Source: Porticoccaceae bacterium (GTDB taxonomy: Bacteria > Pseudomonadota > Gammaproteobacteria > Pseudomonadales > Porticoccaceae). From it: DNA of 42,160 bases. The notes beneath the pieces are model-generated. The model had not been told where the DNA came from and made no database searches. It saw only the letters and a list, made by a program, of their open reading frames with translations. Positions 36,088 to 42,160 of the stretch are shown here, piece by piece. The position numbers and the translations under genes were made by a program. Location of the stretch: NCBI GenBank assembly GCA_029242085.1, contig JAQWUP010000045.1, forward strand, positions 1 to 42,160, read 5' to 3'. Position 1 is the stretch's first letter. Each line of letters opens with the position of its first letter.

Positions 36088-36540
36088 ATGGATATTCAAA
36101 TGTTGTACTGGCACTGGTTAGTACTGGGGGTATTGCTGATTATCGGTGAGATTTTTATACCGAGTTTTACCATCCTCTGGTTTGGCCTGGGTGCTGTGGC
36201 GGTGGGAATAGTTGCGCTATTGGTCGATATGCCTTTCAGTATTCAGATACTGCTCTGGACCGTCTCTTCGGTGGCGTTTACCGTCCTCTGGTTTAAAATA
36301 ATAAAACCCAATATGGAAGCGCGCAATAACGATGGTTTGGCCCGTGAGTCGGCTATAGGTGAATCTGGCCAGGTGATTAAATTACCGGCGGGGCCGAGCA
36401 ATGGTAAGTTGCGTTTTAGCACACCAATATTGGGTGAAGATGAGTGGGAGTTCAGCTGCGATACCGAGGTTGGTCTCGGCGACCGTCTTCATATCAAAGA
36501 GATTTCCGGCAATGTATTAGTGGTTGCCAAACTGAGTTAA
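36088..36540 (+). CDS. NfeD-family membrane protein
   Basis: 150 residues. Two to three N-terminal membrane segments (about 10-28, 30-48, 52-70: WHWLVLGVLLIIGEIFIPSFTILWFGLGAVAVGIVALLV) and a C-terminal OB-fold domain (about 85-150), as in short NfeD/YbbK-partner proteins. NfeD proteins are almost always encoded beside an SPFH (stomatin-like) protein, as here (21-nt gap), and are thought to help membrane quality control. Confidence 0.93.
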   Translation: MDIQMLYWHWLVLGVLLIIGEIFIPSFTILWFGLGAVAVGIVALLVDMPFSIQILLWTVSSVAFTVLWFKIIKPNMEARNNDGLARESAIGESGQVIKLPAGPSNGKLRFSTPILGEDEWEFSCDTEVGLGDRLHIKEISGNVLVVAKLS

Positions 36541-36561
36541 TGATTCCTAGGAGAATGTCAG

Positions 36562-37413
36562 ATGGAAGGTAGCATCGTTGTATTTGCAGTGTTTATTCTG
36601 GTTTTAATCACGTTATTTAAAGGGATTCGCCTAGTGCCCCAGGGTTCTAAATGGGTTGTGCAACGGCTGGGCAAGTATCACAAATCGCTCCTTCCGGGGC
36701 TGAATCTGATTGTTCCCTATATCGATGATGTCGCGTTTAAAGCGACGACCAAAGATATAGTGCTGGATATTCCCTCTCAGGAAGTGATTACCCTCGATAA
36801 CGTGGTCATTATTGCCAATGCCGTGGCCTATATTAATATTGTCAGCCCAGAAAAAGCCGTTTATGGCGTTGAGGACTATGAGCTGGCTATTCGCACATTA
36901 GTGCAGACCTCATTGCGCTCGATAGTCGGTGAAATGGCGCTGGATGATGCGCTCTCTTCTCGCGACCAGATTAAAGCCAAACTTAAAACGTCGATCTCAG
37001 ATGATATTGCCGACTGGGGTATCACCTTGAAGACAGTAGAGATTCAGGATATTAATCCCTCCGGGACTATGCAGCAGGCAATGGAGGAGCAGGCCGCTGC
37101 TGAGCGTCAACGCCGCGCCACCGTAACCCGTGCCGATGGTGAGAAGACCGCTGCTATTCTGGAAGCTGATGGCCGCTTGGAGGCATCACGTCGCGATGCA
37201 GAGGCTCAAGTGGTGCTGGCAGAGGCGACCAAGTCCGCGTTGACCAAGGTTAACGAAGCGATTCAGGATAAAGAGTTACCGGCTATGTATCTATTGGGAG
37301 AGCAATACATCGAAGCGATGAAAGCGATGTCTAACTCAGCTAATGCCAAGGTTGTTGTACTGCCTGCAGATTTACCTGCCGCTGTGCGTGGCATTATGAA
37401 TAATACCAAGTAA
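36562..37413 (+). CDS. SPFH/stomatin-like protein (QmcA type)
   Basis: 283 residues: one N-terminal membrane anchor (4-20), SPFH/band 7 domain (about 20-190: LVPQGSKWVVQRLGKYHKSLLPGLNLIVPYID) and a C-terminal coiled-coil rich in Ala/Glu/Arg (AMEEQAAAERQRRATVTRADGEKTAAILEADGRLEA), as in QmcA and stomatin. It forms oligomeric membrane rings and usually works with its NfeD neighbour. AGGAGA lies 10 nt before the ATG. Length is slightly short of E. coli QmcA (305). Confidence 0.94.
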   Translation: MEGSIVVFAVFILVLITLFKGIRLVPQGSKWVVQRLGKYHKSLLPGLNLIVPYIDDVAFKATTKDIVLDIPSQEVITLDNVVIIANAVAYINIVSPEKAVYGVEDYELAIRTLVQTSLRSIVGEMALDDALSSRDQIKAKLKTSISDDIADWGITLKTVEIQDINPSGTMQQAMEEQAAAERQRRATVTRADGEKTAAILEADGRLEASRRDAEAQVVLAEATKSALTKVNEAIQDKELPAMYLLGEQYIEAMKAMSNSANAKVVVLPADLPAAVRGIMNNTK

Positions 37414-37508
37414 TTTGGGCTGACTACCGCTGGCTCAATCTCAGCGTCAACCAAAGGTGCTGGATGACGTTTTGTTTAACGGAATATCTAATGGTTAGGG
37501 AAAATAGC

Positions 37509-37886
37509 ATGATTAAATTATGTCTTGCAGCCTCGGCTGTCCTGTTCTTGTCTGGCTGCACTAAGGGCTACAGCTACGGTGCTCCAGATAAAGTTATTAT
37601 CGATACGCTCGGTGTGGATCCCTACCAATATCAAGTCGACCTGGCTGACTGCGAAGAGTACGCCCATCAAGTGAGTGTTGGTCAGGAGACCGCAGAGGGC
37701 GCTGTAGAGGGCGCTGTCGTGGGTGGCGTTCTCGGTGCCGTGTTAGGCGACAGCGGCACGGCAAAACGCAGTGCTGGTGCTGGCGCTGTATTAGGTGGGG
37801 TAAAAGGCAATAAGCGCGCTCGCTATGAGCAAGACCGAATTGTTAAACGCTGCTTAAAGGGCAGAGGCTATAGAGTTTTAAATTAG
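37509..37886 (+). CDS. Glycine-zipper lipoprotein
   Basis: 125 residues. Lipoprotein signal with lipobox LSGC (Cys17). The middle carries a glycine-zipper-like stretch (AEGAVEGAVVGGVLGAVLGDSGTAKRSAGAGAVLGG), followed by a basic C terminus ending in a conserved-looking VKRCLKGRGYRVLN motif, seen in small outer-membrane lipoproteins. AGGGA about 9 nt before ATG 37509 supports this start over ATG 37464, which would bury the signal peptide. Probably an outer-membrane lipoprotein of unknown role. Confidence 0.88.
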   Translation: MIKLCLAASAVLFLSGCTKGYSYGAPDKVIIDTLGVDPYQYQVDLADCEEYAHQVSVGQETAEGAVEGAVVGGVLGAVLGDSGTAKRSAGAGAVLGGVKGNKRARYEQDRIVKRCLKGRGYRVLN

Positions 37887-37931
37887 ACCTGCTGCAGGCT
37901 GTTGGGCTCTAGCGGACAGAGATCGGAGCAA

Positions 37932-37963
37932 CGGCAACAACCTGCGCCCGATAATAGTTGCCG
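37932..37963. terminator. Inverted repeat between convergent genes
   Basis: CGGCAAC (37932-37938) and GTTGCCG (37957-37963) form a perfect 7-bp stem with an 18-nt loop, in the 80-bp gap between the convergent lipoprotein and response-regulator genes. The position suits a bidirectional terminator, but the loop is long and there is no T-run directly after it. Confidence 0.35.
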
Positions 37964-37966
37964 CCG

Positions 37967-38482
37967 CTAGCTTTTGACAGGTCGTTTCTGTAGTTTCCTT
38001 TGCAGCGTTCTGCGGTGCATTCCCAAACTTCTGGCGGTGGCTGAAATATTGCCAGCATTTTCATTGAGCACACGCTGAATATGTTCCCATTCCAGCCTGC
38101 TCACCGAGGGCGGTGATTGCTCAAGTGCAACCTCACCGGCGCTATTCTCAAAGGCAACCACAATCTCATCGACACTGGCTGGCTTGCAAAGGTAGTTAAA
38201 AGCACCCAGTTTTATCGCTTCGACGGCTGTCGAAATACTTGAATAGCCAGTCAGTATCACCACCTGAACATCGGGCTGAATGGTAAGCAGCTGTTGTAAT
38301 ATTGATAGGCCGGATTCTTGCTCAAGCTTTAAATCCAGAACTACGCGATCAATTGATTGATCGCAACGAGCCGCAGCCTCCTCACTATTAGCTGCGGTTA
38401 TTGCCTGATCGCCACGGCGCTCAAGCATTCTGGCCAGTACCGAACTAAAAATCGCATCGTCGTCGACCAGTAGATAATTCAT
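37967..38482 (-). CDS. Response regulator of the RegA/PrrA/RoxR family
   Basis: 171 residues: receiver domain (1-115) with Asp7/Asp8, phosphoacceptor Asp50 (RVVLDLKLEQESG), Thr78 and Lys100, then a short linker and a Fis-type HTH (about 130-168) ending GMHRRTLQRKLQKRP, the signature of RegA/ActR/PrrA regulators. It partners the histidine kinase directly upstream (ATGA overlap). In other proteobacteria this pair controls redox-dependent genes such as terminal oxidases and carbon or nitrogen metabolism. Confidence 0.93.
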   Translation of the reverse strand: MNYLLVDDDAIFSSVLARMLERRGDQAITAANSEEAAARCDQSIDRVVLDLKLEQESGLSILQQLLTIQPDVQVVILTGYSSISTAVEAIKLGAFNYLCKPASVDEIVVAFENSAGEVALEQSPPSVSRLEWEHIQRVLNENAGNISATARSLGMHRRTLQRKLQKRPVKS

Positions 38483-39747
38483 TCGACAGCGCTCTCCAGC
38501 GGCAAGACAATCTGGGTCAATGTACCGCGCTCTGAGTCAGCAGCATTTTGCAGGCTTACCGAGCCGCGAAATCTGGTTAATGTCGCCTGTGATAAAAATA
38601 GTCCAAGGCCAAGACCATCGGCCTTATCGGTAACAAATGCCTGTCCAAGGCGATCGACTTCACCCAGATCCAAGCCTTTGCCATAGTCACGTATTTCAAT
38701 ATTGGCCCTGGTTGCATTCCAGCTTAGGTTTACGTCCACATTTTGACTGGCATCCGCAGCATTATTTAATAAGTTAAGTATGGACTGCGCAATGGTGGGT
38801 TCAAAAACAGCACTGCTGGGAGGGCTGTCTGCAAAGTTTATCTTCGCCTGCAGGTGCGGGCGCATAAGCTGCCAGCGCTCGAGTATGGCGGCAAAATAGG
38901 ACTGCACTGACTGCGACTCCAGCCGCTTCGATTGAGACTGTTCGGCGGTGGTCAGCAGCTGCTTCAGGGTGGATTTACACTGCTCTATTTGCTGGTTGAG
39001 AAGGATTGCATCCTGATTGTCTGGTGTGCCAGACAGCATGTCATCAACCAGTAATTTCATGGTGTTTAAAGGCGTGCCAAGTTCATGAGCTGTGCCTGCT
39101 GCCAAGGTGCCCACGGCCAGCAGTTGCTCATTGCGAAGCTCAGCCTCACGCTGCAGAGCAAGCGCCTGCTCTTGGATTTTTAATGCGGATGCCATGCGGC
39201 TGATAAAGTAAATAATAATGCCGGCACTCACAGCAAAGTTAGCCCACATACCCAAAACATGCAGGCTGCCATTGCTGGCACCATGATGGCTGCTGGGAGC
39301 AATGGCGGCGATTGGTACATAGTATTTCAGCAGCAGGCTATAGGCGCTCAGCGCCGTCACAGCGATTAAAATACTGTACCGCCTCGAGACTGTAATCGCT
39401 GCAATACTGATGGGGATCAGATAATAGGAGACAAAGGGATTGGACGCTCCGCCACTGAAGTAGAGTAAAACAGAAAAGAACAGAATATCCGCCAGTAGAT
39501 GAATAAAAAATTCATGGTCTGCAATGGGGACCTGCATGCGACTGCGCTGCCAGGTAGCAACAGTAACCGAAGCATAGATAGACAGCACCAGAGCAATGGC
39601 GTTAGCAGGCAAGCCAATCGGATTGATTGCGGTAAAGTAGATAAGTGCCAGTACCTGTCCAATTAGGGCAACGCCGCGAATCAAGCTGAGGCGAAAGAGG
39701 TTTTGTCGTGCGGCGGAATAGGTCTGCTGACCGTTATCGTTAATCAT
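38479..39747 (-). CDS. Redox sensor histidine kinase of the RegB/PrrB family
   Basis: 422 residues. About six membrane segments in residues 20-185, the RegB ubiquinone-site heptapeptide GGASNPF (99-105), an H-box with His221 (GTLAAGTAHELGTPLNTM), and HATPase motifs N (LLNNAADAS), G1 (DYGKGLDLG) and G2 (GLGLGLFLS). Cys257 in QQIEQCKSTL occupies the place of the redox-active cysteine known in RegB. It would sense quinone pool or redox state and phosphorylate the adjacent regulator. Confidence 0.93.
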   Translation of the reverse strand: MINDNGQQTYSAARQNLFRLSLIRGVALIGQVLALIYFTAINPIGLPANAIALVLSIYASVTVATWQRSRMQVPIADHEFFIHLLADILFFSVLLYFSGGASNPFVSYYLIPISIAAITVSRRYSILIAVTALSAYSLLLKYYVPIAAIAPSSHHGASNGSLHVLGMWANFAVSAGIIIYFISRMASALKIQEQALALQREAELRNEQLLAVGTLAAGTAHELGTPLNTMKLLVDDMLSGTPDNQDAILLNQQIEQCKSTLKQLLTTAEQSQSKRLESQSVQSYFAAILERWQLMRPHLQAKINFADSPPSSAVFEPTIAQSILNLLNNAADASQNVDVNLSWNATRANIEIRDYGKGLDLGEVDRLGQAFVTDKADGLGLGLFLSQATLTRFRGSVSLQNAADSERGTLTQIVLPLESAVE

Positions 39748-39876
39748 ATGTAAATGGTATCAGAAATGGCTGACAGGCTGTGTGGCAAATTGTCGCAACT
39801 GACCGCCGCGTAGCAGTGGTGGTAGAGCATTAAAGCGGGTACCATGGCGCCAAATTGACAGACAGAGCATTACAGC

Positions 39877-40242
39877 ATGCATCCACTTTCTGATGATCTG
39901 CAAGAAAATCTTGATCGCCTGGTTGTTGAGAGCCTCGAAAATGGCTGTATCTGGGGTTTAAAGGATAGCGACGATAGCTGGGCGCTGGTCGGCTCAAGCG
40001 ACAGTGACAGCATTGATGTGATGCCGTTTTGGTCGACGCAAGAGTTGGCGCAGGCGCTGTGCACAGGGGACTGGAATATATACCAACCTGTGGCAATAGA
40101 GATGGAAGAGTTTCTCGACGACTGGCTGCCCGGTATGCATGCCGATGTGTTGATGGTCGGTATTAACTGGAATGAGGATCTAGAGGGCCAGGAGATGGAA
40201 CCTCTGGATGTTCTTGAAGAGTTTGATGCCGAACTAGACTAG
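39877..40242 (+). CDS. DUF2750 domain protein
   Basis: 121 residues, strongly acidic. Typical DUF2750 pattern: CIWGLKDSDDSWALVGSSDSDSIDVMPFWSTQELAQAL, then WNIYQPVAIEMEEFLDDWLPGMHADVLMVGINWNEDLEG. Function unknown; these proteins are small and cytoplasmic. It is divergent from the RegB-like kinase (129-bp gap) and 48 bp before the DUF3581 gene on the same strand. Confidence 0.87.
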   Translation: MHPLSDDLQENLDRLVVESLENGCIWGLKDSDDSWALVGSSDSDSIDVMPFWSTQELAQALCTGDWNIYQPVAIEMEEFLDDWLPGMHADVLMVGINWNEDLEGQEMEPLDVLEEFDAELD

Positions 40243-40290
40243 TACTTGAAAAAGTAGTTTAAAAATAGCAATAACGAATCAGAGCCAATA

Positions 40291-40992
40291 ATGTTTTTAG
40301 ATCCATTCCACAGCAGTAATCAGAATACCATCAGTATCAGCGCCGAGCAGGCCAGCAGCTTTGCCAAATCGGTAAGCAATGATTTTAATCCCATTCACGA
40401 TGTCGACAGCAAACGTTTTTGTGTCCCGGGCGATTTACTTTTTGCACTGGTATTACAGCGCTATGGCCTGAGCCAAAAAATGTCATTTAATTTTTCTGGC
40501 ATGGTGTCGGCAGATACCGAATTGTTATTTCCGCAGAGCCCCGGTGATGACTTTGAAATTCTCGATGGTCGTGGAAAATGCTATTTGCAAGTGAGTCGCA
40601 GTGGGGAGTCGATCGATGATCTGGCTGTTATTGAGCAGTTGGTAAGAAACTATGTATTTTTCTCTGGTCAGAATTTCCCCTATATTCTGCAGCCGCTGAT
40701 GGAACAGAAAAATGTCATGATCAATCCGCAGCGGCCGCTGGCTATTTACCATGCCATGTCTTTGAGCTTCGACAACTTGGAACTGCATGAGCCCGGCGTC
40801 GAATTGGCTGAGACCAGCCTTGAGGTTAATGGTAAACGTGGTGATGGAGAGTTCAACTTCCGACTGATGAACGGCGAGCAAGTCGTTGGCTCCGGAGTTA
40901 AAAAGGTAATCCTCAGCGGCCTGCGTGAATATCAGCAGGAGGCTATGGATAAAATGGTTGCCGACTACCTGCGCTGGGCAGCTCAGGCCTAG
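40291..40992 (+). CDS. DUF3581 family protein
   Basis: 233 residues. The N-terminal [36 protein letters not shown] looks like the NPLHxD region of MaoC/hot-dog-fold hydratases, and the rest follows DUF3581, a gammaproteobacterial family of unknown function. The active-site-like Asn, His and Asp (NPIHDVD) are present, so binding of an acyl thioester is conceivable but unproven. Its stop overlaps the 3' end of uvrA by 4 bp (convergent). Confidence 0.85.
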   Translation: MFLDPFHSSNQNTISISAEQASSFAKSVSNDFNPIHDVDSKRFCVPGDLLFALVLQRYGLSQKMSFNFSGMVSADTELLFPQSPGDDFEILDGRGKCYLQVSRSGESIDDLAVIEQLVRNYVFFSGQNFPYILQPLMEQKNVMINPQRPLAIYHAMSLSFDNLELHEPGVELAETSLEVNGKRGDGEFNFRLMNGEQVVGSGVKKVILSGLREYQQEAMDKMVADYLRWAAQA

Positions 40993-42160
40993 CTGGCTAA
41001 AATACCTTTTAAGAAGCGCCCGGTGTGAGAGCCCTTGACCTTAGCCACCTCCTCTGGGGTGCCTGCGGCAACAATCTGCCCACCACCGGAGCCACCCTCG
41101 GGCCCTAAGTCGACAACCCAGTCTGCCGTTTTAATCACATCTAAATTATGTTCGATCACCACGACGGTATTGCCGTGGTCGCGCAGGCGATGCAGAACGG
41201 CCAGCAGCTGTTCAATATCATGGAAGTGCAAGCCCGTGGTTGGCTCGTCGAGAATATACAGAGTTTTGCCCGTATCGCGTTTGGACAGTTCTTTGGCCAG
41301 TTTGACCCGCTGTGCCTCACCACCAGACAATGTGGTTGCCGACTGGCCGAGGCTGATATATGAGAGACCCACATCAATTAATGTTTGCAGCTTGCGCGCG
41401 ATGGCGGGGACGGCATCAAAAAACTCTCGGGCCTCCTCGATGGTCATTTCCAATACCTGGTGAATATTCTTGCCCTTAAAGTGGATATCCAATGTCTCGC
41501 GGTTGTAGCGTTTACCTTGGCACACATCGCAGGGTACGTAGATATCGGGCAGAAAGTGCATCTCTACCTTGGTTACACCATCGCCCTGACAGGCTTCACA
41601 GCGACCACCTTTCACGTTAAAACTAAATCGGCCTGGATTATAACCCCTTGCTCTTGATTCTGGGACCGCTGCGAACAGGTCTCTTATCGGAGTAAATAAG
41701 CCTGTGTAGGTTGCCGGATTAGACCGAGGTGTCCTGCCAATAGGGCTTTGATCGATATCCACGACCTTATCAAAATAACCTAAACCTAAAATCTCCCCAC
41801 AGTCTGAAGGAATCGCTGACGCACCATTTATATCTCGCGCTGCCGTCAAGTATAGGGTGTCGTTGATCAGCGTCGATTTACCAGAACCAGAAACACCAGT
41901 AACGCAAGTCAGTAATCCGACTGGAATCTCTGTTGTAACATTATCTAAGTTGTTCCCACTTGCTTCTATTATTTCTAGGACACGACTTGCATCATAAGGA
42001 GCACGCTGCTCTGGAATTTCTATTACGCGTCGTCCGGAAAGATATTTTCCAGTCACTGAGTCTGCGCAATTAGCGACCTCAAGCGGCGTCCCTTGTGCCA
42101 CTATGTGGCCACCGTGAATACCTGCACCAGGCCCCATATCAACTACATAATCAGCCATTT
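40989..42160 (-). CDS. uvrA: Excinuclease ABC subunit A (C-terminal part, runs off the window)
   Basis: About 390 C-terminal residues of UvrA, open at the 5' side (window edge). Seen: the second ATP-binding Walker [11 protein letters not shown], the C-terminal zinc finger CEACQGDG...CDVCQGKR, the ABC signature [15 protein letters not shown], Walker [13 protein letters not shown] and [21 protein letters not shown]. It is the damage-recognition ATPase of nucleotide excision repair. The Met at 42158 is internal, not the start. Codon use changes near 41640: five Arg codons beyond it are AGA/AGG, against none between there and the stop. Confidence 0.96.
   Translation of the reverse strand, partial: MADYVVDMGPGAGIHGGHIVAQGTPLEVANCADSVTGKYLSGRRVIEIPEQRAPYDASRVLEIIEASGNNLDNVTTEIPVGLLTCVTGVSGSGKSTLINDTLYLTAARDINGASAIPSDCGEILGLGYFDKVVDIDQSPIGRTPRSNPATYTGLFTPIRDLFAAVPESRARGYNPGRFSFNVKGGRCEACQGDGVTKVEMHFLPDIYVPCDVCQGKRYNRETLDIHFKGKNIHQVLEMTIEEAREFFDAVPAIARKLQTLIDVGLSYISLGQSATTLSGGEAQRVKLAKELSKRDTGKTLYILDEPTTGLHFHDIEQLLAVLHRLRDHGNTVVVIEHNLDVIKTADWVVDLGPEGGSGGGQIVAAGTPEEVAKVKGSHTGRFLKGILAS

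Overview
The window reads as a chromosomal segment of a free-living marine gammaproteobacterium, most likely of the SAR92/Porticoccaceae type. Pointers are a complete dddD-type DMSP (dimethylsulfoniopropionate) cluster, known from SAR92 isolates, two BCCT osmolyte transporters, a RegBA-type redox two-component system, and ordinary gammaproteobacterial housekeeping blocks (ilvIH-ilvC, pssA, leuA, holD-like/rimI, uvrA). The lineage is inferred from gene content. No rRNA, tRNA, IS element, integrase or CRISPR array was found.

Region 1 (1-6614, + strand) is a tight five-gene run: aldehyde dehydrogenase, a divergent M19 dipeptidase-like protein, a BCCT transporter, a 587-residue protein of no recognised family, and a small protein resembling DUF3726. 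It looks like an uptake and breakdown operon for an unidentified betaine-like or other small nitrogenous compound. It is the best candidate here for something undescribed.

Region 2 (6631-16741) is the DMSP cluster. dddT, dddB, dddC, an IclR regulator and a LysR regulator run leftward. dddD runs rightward from a 310-bp divergent promoter region rich in inverted repeats. Together they would import DMSP, release DMS by CoA transfer and lysis, and oxidise the C3 product through malonate semialdehyde to acetyl-CoA. A DksA/TraR-like gene, coupled to a second LysR gene, overlaps the 3' end of dddD on the opposite strand.

Region 3 (16813-22878, - strand) is purU-soxB-soxD-soxA-soxG, heterotetrameric sarcosine oxidase with formyl-THF deformylase, the last steps of glycine betaine demethylation. 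Regions 1-3 together look like an island for methylated osmolytes.

Region 4 (22912-27546) is miscellaneous: a possible 33-residue Cys-containing ORF, a small membrane protein, a lipoprotein lytic transglycosylase, a Baeyer-Villiger-type flavin monooxygenase and a YtcJ-like lipoprotein amidohydrolase.

Region 5 (27547-34795) is branched-chain amino acid synthesis (ilvI-ilvH-ilvC, leuA), with a DSP-like phosphatase and pssA between. Both ilvI and leuA have long 5' leaders. The leuA leader encodes a 28-residue peptide with five consecutive Leu codons, a clear attenuation signature.

Region 6 (34795-42160) holds a cryptic HolD-like psi subunit gene, rimI, an NfeD/SPFH pair, a glycine-zipper lipoprotein, a RegBA-type two-component pair, DUF2750 and DUF3581 proteins, and the 3' part of uvrA running off the window.
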